From: Macrolepiota albuminosa
Taxonomy: Eukaryota; Basidiomycota; Agaricomycetes; Agaricales; Agaricaceae
Direction: 5' to 3'
DNA: 64,000 bases
Assembly: GCA_027475525.1 (NCBI GenBank)
Contig: JAMWFC010000009.1
Location: forward strand, 2,082,197 to 2,146,196
In this document: positions 23,632-34,819 of the stretch, one piece after another
Layout: every line of letters begins with the position of its first letter
Numbering within the stretch: position 1 is the first letter of the stretch
Notes under the pieces: model-generated
What the model was told of the DNA's origin: nothing
Database searches by the model: none
What the model saw: the letters and a program-made list of their open reading frames with translations, nothing else
Translations under genes and position numbers: made by a program

Positions 23632-25413
23632 GCAGTGGAGTTATTGAAATTTGATAGCCACACCAAGATATTGCAAATACCATGTCAGATGAGCAGAATT
23701 ACACTAAACAAGATGAAGGGTTGTAATAATGGTACACATTGCAAAATGACAAGATAATATATTCTGGTACAAATAAGCCACATTAAGCTGACCAAGTGTG
23801 TTGTGAGAATTAGTGCAGTACTGCTAACTAGGTAACCATACAGAGGAACAGTAGTATCACATGATGGTAAAAAGCAAAAACATTATTCCCATGCTTACTC
23901 AAAGGAAGTAATGGCAATGAGAACAAACATAGTTATATAATAACAAAAATCAAAGACATTTTTCCCACACATAGTCCGCTTCACAGAAAAATCTTGATCT
24001 ATTCTAGATCTTGGAACCCTCATGAATGAACAACACAGCACCAAAATAGCCATTTTCAGAGGTAAACCTGGGGAAGATGTACAGTTCAAGGGTATATGCT
24101 AAATTCATCTTTACAACCAAGTCGCTTATGCTCCATCTTGTCCTAAGAGATGGCTGGTAATCTGGTCCTCAAATGGGTGGACATCAATACAGAGATCAAA
24201 ACAGCTGGTGTGAAGGATGTAAGTACTCATGTCCTGAAGTAGTAACACTAACTTGGCATGAATATTACCTTTGGCTTCTTCTGATCTGTGAGTCTGACCC
24301 CAAGAAAGTCTGAGACTAATGATATTGACCAAACCATCTTCTGAAGGCTTATATTAGCCAAATTCAGGTTTATATATCAAGTCGTTAGAGATGCATCAAA
24401 GTTTATTATTCTTGACTAGACATAACTGGAGAACAGATCAGATAATTCTCAATTTTCTGTGATCTTGTGAGAACTTGTTTTCATATAGCTTGGAGTTTCT
24501 TCAATAAAAGCATTCTGATTGGTACATCAAGTGCTTTGCTTGAACTTGGAATACTTATTAAATAAATCTCCTTGCAGCTTATCTTTCCAAGTTACTGTTA
24601 TGTGCATAATCTCCTGGGACACAGCTGTCACTTGTTGATATCATTTATAACAGTCAGGTTCCCATACACTAAGGACACATATAACAACCCAGTGAACTTG
24701 TGGAAATTTTTGTACATTTCCAGCATGATGAAACTTGAGAAAATGCTTCTAAATTACAGCCACAGTGTTTCAAAGCTTTTCTAAGTTGAGGTATTTGTTG
24801 GTGGCCAAAAACCTTGAAGTTATTTGTGTTGCCATAATATGGATAAGTATTTATTGAAAATTGATGTGCTACTACCAAGTTACTTTTCAATTAAACATCT
24901 TGTCAGAATCTCAAACCACAGGTCACATTCTTGATGGTGATCTGTCTTGGAAGCAAATTTCTATCTTGACCACCAATCATGGATATACAATACATGAGGC
25001 ATACTTCAATCACAATCCAATCAGCCCAAACTATTCTGCAAATGTTGCCATAGCTTGAGCCCATTCAATGAGCTTACAATAAAGACAATAATGAATAAGA
25101 GGTGTTACGACCTCTTCTAGCTATCCCTTCTTCCCATCCTCAGTACCCAACCTCTGCTCACCCATTGAGTTTTTTTCCATCAACCTCTTGTAACAGTATG
25201 CTTTCTGCCAGTTAGCCCTCAACCTAAATCTTTTGACCTGAGTGTGTTGTTCATTAACATCACTAGAATCGCTTCCAAGGATAATCCAGATTCCAAGGTC
25301 TATTTTAGTAGACTGAGGTTTTACTATCTGCTTTGGCATGCATTTTGTCCTTGAAATTTGTGCCCCTCACATGATCTTGGCTATTGCTATGTCTCTTCCT
25401 CTACTGGCTATAT
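23632..25413. other. AT-rich sequence with no supportable gene
   Basis: Short minus-strand frames around 23900-24330 read like coding relics, but I cannot name them. The rest shows nothing beyond AT-rich unique sequence. Confidence 0.35.
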
Positions 25414-25690
25414 CCTTGAAATTTGCTCCCTTTCAGCTATCTTTACTGGCTATTGCTACCAGCTATTACTACCATATTCTCAATATTTGCTCCTTTTCAG
25501 CTATTTTTACCAGCTATTACTACTGGCTATTACTACCATGTCCTTGATATTTGCTCTCTTTCAGCTATGTTTACTGGCTATTACTACTGGCTATTACTAT
25601 CATGTCCTCAAAATTTGCTCCTTTTTGGCTATCTTTACTGGTTATTACTACTGGCTATTAATACCATGTCCTCAAAATTTTATATTATGA
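25414..25690 (+). repeat. Minisatellite, about 4 copies of a 64-bp unit
   Basis: Units begin with CCTTGAAATTTGCTCC-like blocks and continue with CTATTACTAC subrepeats. Spacings of the ATTTGCTC core are 74, 54, 64 and 64 bp. The 10-bp variation reflects gain or loss of one GCTATTACTA subunit. Confidence 0.8.
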
Positions 25691-26730
25691 TAATGTCATC
25701 TACCTATGCTAGATAGGTAGCTATCAACTTGTCAGTAGTAATGAAACATTATTGAACTAATGAGCTGGTGAACATCAAAAGTGGTGAAGTACAAAAGTGA
25801 ATAAATATGTACAAGTTGGGGTCACATTAAAAGAAAATAGAAAGAAATTCCCATGTTGACCTGCTGGTTATATAAGTTGCTGCTCTATAAGCTGTTGCTC
25901 CAATTGTGATATTAGAGTCCAAGTAGTTGCAGGTAAATATAGTTTATTTGGTAATATAGTAATGTGGTAATACTATCAAAGCAACTAAAACGAGAAGAAT
26001 TGGTGGGGGAGAAATAAAATACAGGTACAGTAGACTCAGTAGGGAAGGAAGCAGGACAACAATATAGTCAGACCTGAGCAAATGTCTGTGAATTGTAGTC
26101 AAAACTATATGCAATTGTCAAAAATCAATGAGGCTGTTATTGACAATGTGACAAAGCAAATGTGGTTGAGTGTTGTGGTCACAATTAAAGGCTCTTTGAT
26201 TGATTTAATCATTGGTCAGATATAAGACTTGTATGTGTGGGATTATGAGTGCACATCATGATTGGGCAACCACTATCTGTCTCTTTCTTGTTGTCATTGT
26301 CCAATGTGTCTACCTTTATTCTGTTCTGACCCTTGTCTGAAATGTCTCTCAGCTTTCTCTTCAGTTTGTTCTTGGTCCCTTCATTGGATACTAGGTTCTG
26401 TGGGGTGTTTATCAGTGTGTTTACTGTGTTGCTTTGTCACTCACTTTTATGAAGCTAGACTGGTGCTCGATAAGAGTCATGGATCTCAATATGAGAAGCA
26501 TTTTGAGTTTTCCACCTGCCAAGGTAACAACCTGGAATGATAGCTGGACAGAAATGAGGTCTCCTACTTAGAATTTTTCCAGCTTGTAATGTTTGTATCT
26601 TAAGTTTTCTTCAGTTTTGTTTGTTGCTCTATTGTGTTGTACTTATATTGTCCTGTTCTCTTCATTTACCTTCATTTTTAAAAATTGGATCACATTGTCT
26701 TCAGTAATCATGAACCCTTTCTGCGTTATT
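25691..26730. other. AT-rich sequence, no gene seen
   Basis: No recognised coding or repeat signature. Confidence 0.35.
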
Positions 26731-27400
26731 TTATCTGTAAGCTTGTATGGATCTAGTTCCCTGTCCATGGGAATGTGCTGTTTGTTCTTCTCCATATTTT
26801 GCTATGTTGAGTGATTTTTCTTGCTGTCCAAAGAACACATTGTGCCAGCATTTGAGTCGCCTGTCTGTGAACTCAAGTTTGAAGTACTTGCTAATCTCTG
26901 TTGCTCCTGTCATTGCATCATTGAAATTTTTTGTTCCTAAGCCATTCAGCTTCACATATTGCTTCATGTATTTTAGCCATCTGTAGTCGCTGCCTTATAT
27001 GATTCGACTCTGTTACCTTGGACTTCATTGAATGCACCTCATGCACATTTCTTTTTTCAGTGGCAGGAGATCCTTTTTGCTGATGGCTCCATATACCATG
27101 AAAACTAACTCCTCATCTGATATCTTGCCATCTTTGTGAATGTACACTAGTTGCCATGATTGAGGTTTGTTGACTTCCTTTGTCTTAATGGCTTCTGCCC
27201 ATCTTGGTTCCTGTTGTTTCTTGTGTGGTAATAGCCCAACATACGTTGTGCAGTTTGGTTACTTACGTGTGCAACACTGGTCAGCATAACTTCATTTCTT
27301 CCTCTCCTTTGCATATAGCTTTCTTGATTGCAGTTTCTTAGTTGCATAATGAGTTTAATGAGTGATGATGGAAAGATTGGTGATGTGGAGGCAGCCACAC
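26731..27400 (-). pseudogene. Unidentified decayed ORF
   Basis: On the minus strand a broken frame reads RWAEAIKTKEVNKPQSW, later LVYIHKDGKISDEE and KYFKLEFTDRRLKCWHN, with several stops. The stretch looks once-coding and of transposon origin, but I do not recognise the family. Confidence 0.35.
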
Positions 27401-27477
27401 ATCATAGGAAACAAATAAAAGAGTTGTTCCCACTTTGTATACACAGATGGTCATAAAGGAAAGCCCATAATCTGTAA

Positions 27478-28004
27478 TATAAGGGCAACCTCTAGAGGCT
27501 GTGGCTCACTCACACAGTTGGCAGAGGGAGATCCAAAGAGAACAAGTCTAGAGATTCCCTATACCAGGTTGGATGCTTCTGGGGCCTCTGAAGCATGGCA
27601 GAGGGAGATCCAAAGAGAACAAGTCTAGAGATTCCCTATACCAGGTTGGATGCTTCTGGGGCCTCTGAAGCATGGGCCTCTGAAGCATGGGAAACAACTG
27701 TACAGTACAACAAAACCTTAAAAACTCAAAAATTGCCTATACAAACAATTGCACAAATAAGGGGCAAACTCTGGCAAACTCTGGCTTATGTAAGCAGTTT
27801 GGAAGTGGTGCTGAGGGGCCCACACTTGTCTGAATGGTAGCTAAAGAACCAGAGCACCTCAAGGGCTGAGAATAGTACTAACAGATAGTGTTGAAAGAAT
27901 AGAAACAGTAAAATGAAATAATGTCAGAAGAAATAAGAGAATGAATAAAAGGAGAGTGAAGAGATAAGGAGTAGAAAAAGAAAGAAATGAGGAGTCCCCT
28001 AACA
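27478..28004 (-). repeat. Family B solo LTR with target duplication TGTAA
   Basis: A reverse-orientation copy flanked by TGTAA at 27473-27477 and 28005-28009. Its first bases read TATAAGGGC, one transition from the family start. It contains a 77-bp-period duplication (27519-27675) and a 17-bp repeat next to it. Confidence 0.85.
27519..27675. repeat. Exact tandem duplication, period 77 bp (locus 3)
   Basis: 27519-27598 equals 27596-27675; identity covers 80 bp, three more than the period. It lies inside the LTR at 27478-28004 and is absent from other LTR copies. Confidence 0.85.
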
Positions 28005-28149
28005 TGTAAGATCTAAAACACAATAAGTAAAATTAGCCTCAGTATGCATGTCAAGAGACAAAGAAGCAACTGAGGTGTGAATTAGTCTGATGTTGGTTTA
28101 AATAGTAGAGTACATGTGATTCTCATAAGAAAGCAGACCCTAAAGTCCA

Positions 28150-28790
28150 ATACTGGTCAACTTTGACTTCTTACTAGATTACAAACCTGGACAGAGTACA
28201 GGCAAGCCAGATGCACTTCTTAGACAAGCTGATCATGATTCAGAAGCTAGTGACAATGACAATATTGTGCTCCTAAAGCCAGAACTCTTTGCTATCTGTG
28301 CTCTAGAGGGTGTGGTTGGCCAGGAAGAAGAAGTGAGCATCCTTCAAGACATCTGCCAAGATAACTGAAACAGTGGTCAGGAAGACCTTGTAGCCAAGGC
28401 TGCCCTGGCCTTGCATGCTCAAGAGAGAGCTAGAGCGAAGTCAGTCTGCACTAATGAGTGGTCCTTAAAGAATGATCTTCTCACTTTCTGGGGCACATTT
28501 GTATTGCCAACCTACCAGATCTTCAGAGGCATATTGTCAAGCAGCACCATCATTTTCTGATTGCAAGCCATTCTGGCAGATGGAAGACACTAGAGCTAGT
28601 CTCTCAGAACTACTGGAGGCCTCAAATGTCACAGTATATTGGCTCCTACATCTCCACCTGTGACCTCTGCCTTCAGACTAAGCCTTGTTGTCAGCCTCCC
28701 ATTGGACAACTTCATCCTTGCCCATTCCAGCTGAATGTTGGAGCATGGCCTTAGTAGACTTCATTGTCAAGTTACCAGACTCTCATAGAT
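28150..28790 (+). pseudogene. Gypsy pol remnant (end of RNase H to integrase zinc finger)
   Basis: Aligns by eye with the young chromovirus at about 4670-5310 (KPDAL, then DNDNI, LELFAI-like blocks and a CDLC-like finger). It contains several stops and frameshifts and is CpG-poor. It is cut off sharply near 28790. It is probably internal sequence of the family B element. Confidence 0.75.
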
Positions 28791-28975
28791 TGTACTGTAG
28801 ATGACTTCACAGATCTGAGCTTCTTTCTGTAGCCAGTTCTCCATAGCATCCTCAAGTTCATTGATCTCTTTATCTGATAATGGAGCAAATGATTTTTTGT
28901 CCATATAGAATGATCCCTCGTGCTTGACAGGCATGACCACTTTATGCACAGTACCAGTGAGATGTTGACAAAGCT
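28785..28975 (-). pseudogene. Copia Gag (UBN2-like) fragment
   Basis: The minus strand reads HLTGTVHKVVMPVKHEGSF, later EINELEDAMENWLQKEAQI and CEVIYSTI. This is the N-terminal gag pattern of Ty1/copia elements (UBN2 domain), in which the gag is predicted to bind a substrate chain of its own RNA. Only about 65 codons remain. Confidence 0.5.
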
Positions 28976-28979
28976 GGAT

Positions 28980-29087
28980 CCTCGGACCATATTTCTCGCT
29001 CGTATCAAAGGCAGTGCTGAACGGGTGATGACAACCTCCCGAACCGGTAAATTTCTTCTGAAAATACATGATGATCAAGGCTGTCCG
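28980..29087. repeat. Inverted repeat, left arm (partner 29862-29940)
   Basis: The bases match the reverse complement of 29862-29940 except for an extra 27-bp block in this copy. The pair encloses about 775 bp upstream of the DUF6534-like gene. Confidence 0.8.
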
Positions 29088-29998
29088 AAAAGCAGCCGAA
29101 TTCGGAGTGGACTTGGTTATCAAAAAGCATCACGGCTGTCACCGATATGATGTCAAATTGACACTTAAACCCATTTAGAAGTTATTGTTGGAGGATGAAG
29201 TGAGTTCAGGCATTTCTTCTGAGTTTTTGGATGTCAGCTGCAACGTTGGGAAACTTCTCCTGTCTTTCTGATCGAGTCCTGCTGCACTCTTCCCCGTAGA
29301 CTCAGAAAACTCATATAATCTCACAACTATCGAGAGATGATATCGGCTGAGGACAAAAGAATTTGGGGAGGGTTTTATTGATCTCACTATCTCCATAATA
29401 CTTGAGGTAAGTCTGAGCTAATCGAGGACTTGCTTGTTTCATATCAAGAATGCTTGATACATCTTTTGATGTGCCAAATTAGTGGAATGCGCTTATGGAT
29501 CAGCTCGGGGGCCGGCAATGTTCCGAGATCTACATATGATCTCAGGATTTGCGAAGTTCACCCCATCACAAACGACACTGCTTCGGTAACACTACCTCCT
29601 GTCGCATTCTGGTACATCGTATTCCCATTTCAAATAGGTTCCTGCTAGTATCTCCAAACACCTTGAGAGAGATCGAATACATGATACTCAACTTGGTCTC
29701 CCTTGTAAGTTGACAATCATTTGTCTCACCTACCTCCATCAGCTCTAGGAGTCCACTTCCATATATATATTGGAGAGGCAGATGACCCTTGTGGTATACT
29801 TAACGTTTCATCTCACCTCACTGGTCATCTAGACAGATCCGTACTTTTTTTCAGTCAGTTGCGGACAGCCTTGATCATCGTGTATTTTCATCACCCGTTC
29901 AACACTGCCTTTGATACGAGCGAGAAATACTGGTCCGAGGGTCTGCCTTGTTTTAAAAGCTAGATTAACACTATTTTCCACCTTGTTTTCATCGTACA
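29088..29998. other. Region upstream of the DUF6534-like gene; gene fragments possible
   Basis: Contains the right inverted-repeat arm (29862-29940). 29200-29700 has CpG-containing, gene-like composition and may include the end of another gene, but no frame can be defended. Confidence 0.4.
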
Positions 29999-31846
29999 AT
30001 GTCCACGCCCTTGCCTCCGTTGGATACGACCATGGGTGTGACCCTCATTGGGGTCATTTTCTCCAGCATGTAAGTATCGCCTTGTCTATTTAGTGTTAGC
30101 TAATCTGGTCAGGTTACTGGGCATCGCTACAGTGCAGACATTCATATTCATGAAGACAAATAAGCAAATCAGATATATAAACAAATTTACTGTAGAAAAT
30201 GCTTCTCATTTTCTATTTTTCCTCGTTCATTGACATAATGTTGCTTATCTCCCTAGGCTATTCTCTTATTGTTACCACTTCCTTCCGTATTCTGAGTTCG
30301 AACGCTCACATTTCGTCATTCCAGGACTTTGAATGTGGCTCACATTCTGTTCTCCTCGCACGTCGCTTACTACTATTTGGTGACAAAACAAGGGAATATC
30401 ATAAGCACGCCTCTCACTTGGAGTTTCACTGTTTGTCCACTCTGAACTCGCGTAATAGTAGTATACTCACTTGATTCTGAAGGCGGCCGTCAGTCTAGAT
30501 GTGAGCCCTTGAAAAATCTTTATCTAAGAGTTGTTTAACTATCCCACTCAGTTCATCCTCACCAATTCCACCGAAATGTAAGTGCCGCTTGAGACCTATC
30601 CACCTTGTAACTCATGCTTTGACTCAGACTATATTCATTCCGCCTTTGGCAACGTACAGTGCATTCCTTCGCTCAAGAAAGAATTAGAACTGATCTTTTC
30701 CGGTTTTCCGGTATTAAGTATGCAACAGCAACCGAGGCCGTTATGGAGTGTTTGCGCCGGTGGTAAACAATTCCTCGGGAAGGTGAATAAAATGGTTTGA
30801 CAAGTTCTCTAGGTGGCCGTGATCCTTCTCGATTTTGGTATTTATCAGATTGAACTGAAGAAGAAACGACTGACACAGTCACCCATAGGATTGAACATAT
30901 GTTTGTATAACATTGATTTACACCTAGAAGTGACAAAAAGCTGATTAACATATATCATGATAGATGTCCCATGGCAAGTGTAAGCATTTCTCACAAAATA
31001 GAGAGAAGCGTCTTACTAATCAATGTAACAGTTCACGCGTAGCCAAGTTCCTCGATTTAGGGCAGCACATGTCATGGAAGGTCTGAGTACTTCATACTCT
31101 CCGGGTTCTTTCGTGGCTGAATTTGTCGTCCTGGAGAAATACCTCATTTTGTATTTCAGTGTCTCGACGTTCGTCGATCTCTACCTTTGTCTTGCGCTCG
31201 CATACACCCTCAGTAAGAAAGCAAAAAGGTTGGACTGGTACGTAGTGTGTTCCCTGACAATGACACAAGGTCAATCGTCTCACAGGGCAGAGACAACTGC
31301 GACCGTTTTGTCTGCGTATGTAGTGAATACTGGCGCTCTCGCGACGTAAATCCCTCACAAGCCCGTTATATAACTATTGCTGACATCCGTCCAGTGTTTT
31401 CTCATTATGTTCCCTATTAACTGTCGGTATCCCTAGCGGAAATGCTACCAAGTACTCATGATATGTTTGTGACACAGTATGTCCTGATGCCAACGACCTT
31501 TGTTTTCATGGCTTTTCGAGTCATTCTATGTGGGTTCTATGTGAATTCACTCCTAGCAATGTAAGCAAAGGAACATCATTTGAAACACGAAGCTGAGACG
31601 AGTAGGCTCAATGCTAGATTTTACTTCCAGCATCCGGAGGGACTTGTCAACATTGCGTTACCTCATGGAAGTGTGTTTCTGTATAACAGAGGACATGCAA
31701 ATCCCATCCATGAAAATGCCAGCACCAACAACAATTTGAATGTCACAATCAATGAAGCAGGTCTTCCCCTATTTCCTCCCAGGAGTCAAGCGGGTATACA
31801 TACGGTGAGCACCATTGAACCTGCAGCAAAGTCTTTTTTCAACTGA
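29999..31846 (+). pseudogene. DUF6534-like seven-TM membrane protein gene, probably decaying
   Basis: The first exon encodes STPLPPLDTTMGVTLIGVIF, followed by a consensus GTAAGT donor and an exon with TVQTFIFMKTNKQIRYINK. Later exons give FVDLYLCLALAYTLSKKAKR, VLSAYVVNTGALAT, YVLMPTTFVFMAF and FYVNSLLAMLNARF. This hydrophobic block order is typical of the large agaricomycete DUF6533/DUF6534 family of receptor-like membrane proteins of unknown function. The exon pair around 31400-31500 cannot be joined in one frame, and no exon is clear between 30440 and 30560. It is therefore either a recent pseudogene or a gene with splice sites I misread. The stop is at 31844-31846. Confidence 0.6.
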
Positions 31847-32844
31847 TGAACACGTCAAGGATATTCAATTGGTGGAGGTAAAAGTTACAAAGGAACAAAT
31901 AGAAACTACAGAGAATCAATATCATGAAGACTGTTTGTAGGACTGATAAAGTTTTGAATATTGAATATGACAACATGAAACATTCAAATTAGATGTGCTT
32001 CTGTGATAATTCATGCAAAACAGCTGATCACAACCAAATGATGTGATAATTATTTGGTACAGAGCCTTCAAGGGCAGATAGAATTGTTGTAGAACCAACT
32101 TTATATACTATCATCTACTGATCTCACATTGTCAAGAACAATGTGACCTCCAGCATTATATAAGTGAGTTGGCATGCTCATATGGCACAGTCCTTAGCTT
32201 CTACTGCAGGGTCACCATGCCATGCTATAATAATTAGTTACAGTCTCTCAGCTTACAGTGCACTCAACATAAGTCCAACCAGATATTTGGATTGATATGC
32301 ACTAGTAAGTGTGTAAGGCAAAAGTTGCCTTATAAATAAGTTCAAAAGAACTGTAGTGAAAGGCTGCAATCTGCAGATCACAGTGGCATGAATATTATTA
32401 TAAGTAGTCTAGTGATGAAGTTACTGTACACAAAACACGGTATAGTAATATAGAATTGGGTCCATGTAATGATTAATCCATTACATACTCTTTTTTGAGA
32501 TTTTAAACAGTTTCATAATGTATATATATAGATGCAGTATATAGAAAAGTTAGAGAAACAAAGTTATAATGTAGAACCACTCAGGCAAGACAAGAGTGTA
32601 TAAGGGCACAGAATGAAAGAATCAGAGCAAGGAATATTCAGAGTAGCTCAGCATTCCTAGAACATGGACAACTCAGGCTTTGTTTTTATAGTCTGCTACA
32701 GTTTCAAATGCAATATTCAAAGCTTTTGTTATAAATTTGTTGAGTATTGATATTTTGATCTATTGGGGCCAACATGGTTCTCTTGTGTCACATAGGCATG
32801 TTGCCAGTTTGCAGAAAAGATTCATCACCTCTGTGTGGTCTAAG
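31847..32844. other. AT-rich sequence, no gene seen
   Basis: No recognisable ORF. A TATA-rich segment lies near 32520. Confidence 0.4.
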
Positions 32845-33106
32845 TGTTGAACGGGTCGTCGCCGAGGCCAGGAATGGAGGAATGTAAACTGAGGAATGAG
32901 TCGAACGTGAGTGTTTGTGAGTGCAACCGCCGTCAAAGAGGGTGTGGTCATCAAAGACAGAAAGGAGTGGCCACGCGGGGCCAGTGCGGGGACACGACAA
33001 TAACGTATTGAAGGTGAAGAATACAATATACGTAACTACGAGTTATGCACAAAAGTATTTGTACGTATTAGTATTTAAGGTGTCTGTGCAGCCTGGTACT
33101 GTAACA
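32845..33106 (-). repeat. 3' LTR of the gag-only copia-type element (262 bp)
   Basis: The plus strand starts TGTTGAACGGG and ends GTACTGTAACA. It matches 34315-34610 apart from two short indels. CTAAG at 32840-32844 and CTAAA at 34611-34615 look like a 5-bp target duplication with one mismatch. Confidence 0.9.
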
Positions 33107-33115
33107 CTCCCACCC
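33107..33115 (-). other. Polypurine tract of the gag-only element
   Basis: On the minus strand GGGTGGGAG sits directly before the 3' LTR. Confidence 0.6.
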
Positions 33116-33183
33116 ATGCAAACGGACAGCAAGAAAAGAATTACAAAATGCTCCCACCGAAACTAAGAACTCCCACCGTTCCT

Positions 33184-34104
33184 TCAAAGCAGGCATAGTG
33201 CACGCGAGGTGTTAGCATGAATAACTTGAAGCCCATTGTCGTCATTGGAATCTTGTTCATCAAGATTGGTGTAGGCGCGACGAGCCTTTTCACGGGCATG
33301 GTCCTTAGCACCTTGAAGAACGAGGTCCTTGATGGCAGAGGGCATGTCATGAGCACAGAGACGAGAGATGTGTCCATCATGACCACAATGGTGACAGCTG
33401 TCACCATTCGACTTGTCACACCAAGTGTACTTCCCTTCCTTAAATCCGTCAGTAGCCGGCTCACGCTGAGTCTTTCCCTTCCCCTTGTCCTTCTCCAACC
33501 GTGCTGACTTACCAAACTCAGACTTGATGATGTACTTGCTATTTGCAGATCCAATGAGAGTAGATTTGATTTTTGTGAGGTCAGGTTCAGCTTCCTGAGC
33601 AAGAATGCTGGTGCGGATGGCATGATAAGAAGAGTTGAGGCGGCAGAGAAGGTGATCACTGATAGTAGTGTCCGAAACAGTTTCACCAAGGTTCTTGAGC
33701 ACCTGGAAAGCAGTAGTGACAGCCTGAATGTAGATTTCAATAGGACGGGAAGTATCGTGTTCAATAGCATCAATATTGTCACGAGCACGGATGCGGCGGC
33801 CCATCGTTGATTTATTGTATGCTGCTTTGAGAGTAGACCATGCAGCAGCAGCAGATTTGATGCTCTTGATTCTGTAGCGATGCTCGGGTTCCATAGAAGC
33901 ATAAATATACGCAACTAGAGCTTTGTCCATTTTCTCTTCCCCTTCAGCAACTGTCCCAGATGTCACCCAATCAGCTCCAACACCCATGAAAAACATCTCC
34001 ATGTTTTCTGCCCATTCCATCCAATTGTCATCACCAAGTTTGGCAGATTCAGCAAGGGCCTTTGAAAGAAAAGCTGAGATAGCAGTGGAATTGGTAGAGG
34101 ACAT
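33184..34104 (-). CDS. gag: Copia-type Gag, 306 aa, intact, without pol
   Basis: The protein starts MSSTNSTAISAFLSKAL and has a UBN2/retrotransposon gag core (residues about 25-190, with WAENMEMFFMG and AAAAWSTLKAAYNKS). A basic stretch follows, then a CCHC zinc knuckle (CHHCGHDGHISRLC, about residue 235) and an acidic end. It has no stops or frameshifts. It is the only ORF between the two LTRs (32845-33106 and 34315-34610). No protease, integrase or RT sequence lies between gag and the 3' LTR, which is 77 bp after the stop. The element must be moved by enzymes supplied by another copia element. Confidence 0.9.
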   Translation of the reverse strand: MSSTNSTAISAFLSKALAESAKLGDDNWMEWAENMEMFFMGVGADWVTSGTVAEGEEKMDKALVAYIYASMEPEHRYRIKSIKSAAAAWSTLKAAYNKSTMGRRIRARDNIDAIEHDTSRPIEIYIQAVTTAFQVLKNLGETVSDTTISDHLLCRLNSSYHAIRTSILAQEAEPDLTKIKSTLIGSANSKYIIKSEFGKSARLEKDKGKGKTQREPATDGFKEGKYTWCDKSNGDSCHHCGHDGHISRLCAHDMPSAIKDLVLQGAKDHAREKARRAYTNLDEQDSNDDNGLQVIHANTSRALCLL

Positions 34105-34302
34105 GATGTCAAATGAGCCAGCCTAAGGGACAGTGGTTGTGGTTGAGGAAAAAATGTGGGCACGAGGCAAAGGCAACTGCGGAGAACGTGGTGGAGACTG
34201 AACAGCGATCCAACAATGCATGCAGCCAGCGGTTACATGTCAAGAAAATAAATAAGTAAAAGAAAGTTGTGAGGTTGTGAATGAGATGCACAGGGTCACT
34301 TG

Positions 34303-34314
34303 GGGCCCATAACC
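34303..34314 (-). promoter_or_regulatory. Primer-binding site resembling a half initiator-tRNA site
   Basis: Directly after the 5' LTR the minus strand reads GGTTATGGGCCC. The complement of the anticodon arm of initiator tRNA-Met is GGTTATGAGCCC-like, one base different. Drosophila copia and yeast Ty5 use this internal half-tRNA primer; the same is inferred here. Confidence 0.55.
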
Positions 34315-34610
34315 TGTTGAACAGGTCGTCGCCGAGGCCAGGAATGGAGAGTGCGAGCGCGTGAATGTAAACTGAGAAATGAGTTGAACGTGAGTGTTTG
34401 TGAGTGCAACCGCCGTCAAAGAGGGCACGGTCATCAAAGACAGAAAGGAGTGGCCACATGGGGCCAGTGCTGGCTTGACTCGGCCAGTGCGGGGACACGA
34501 CAATAAGTGTATTGAAGGTGAAGAATACAATATACGTAACTACGAGTTATGCACGAAAGTATTTGTATGTATTAGTATTTAAGGTGTCCATGCAGCCTGG
34601 TACTGTAACA
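34315..34610 (-). repeat. 5' LTR of the gag-only copia-type element (296 bp)
   Basis: The reverse strand begins TGTTACAGTACCAGG and ends CTGTTCAACA. It is the partner of 32845-33106, longer by two short insertions. Confidence 0.9.
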
Positions 34611-34758
34611 CTAAAATATTGCAAAGTTTGAATGCACAGTTCAAGACACAGTTGCATCTGTATTTCTTGATCTGAAGTAATTTCTCCAGACTATACTTGA
34701 GGTAAGGCTACCTCCTTCTTAATTGCTACCTTTTTAGTAGGTGTGTCTTTAGAAAAGC

Positions 34759-34819
34759 TGTAAGAGTGACCTCTGAAGGCTATGGCTCAGTTGCACAGCT
34801 GGCAGAGGGATATTCAAAG
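34759..34819 (-). repeat. Family B LTR, short end fragment
   Basis: Starts TGTAAGAGTGACC and is cut at 34819 by the next LTR. Confidence 0.7.

Noticed and set aside
25414..25690. CRISPR-like array
   Set aside because: Units are continuous and lack unique spacers; the setting is eukaryotic.
33141..33914. 257-codon minus-strand ORF in another frame of the gag-only element
   Set aside because: It overlaps the intact gag, which has clear UBN2 and zinc-knuckle features; this frame has none.
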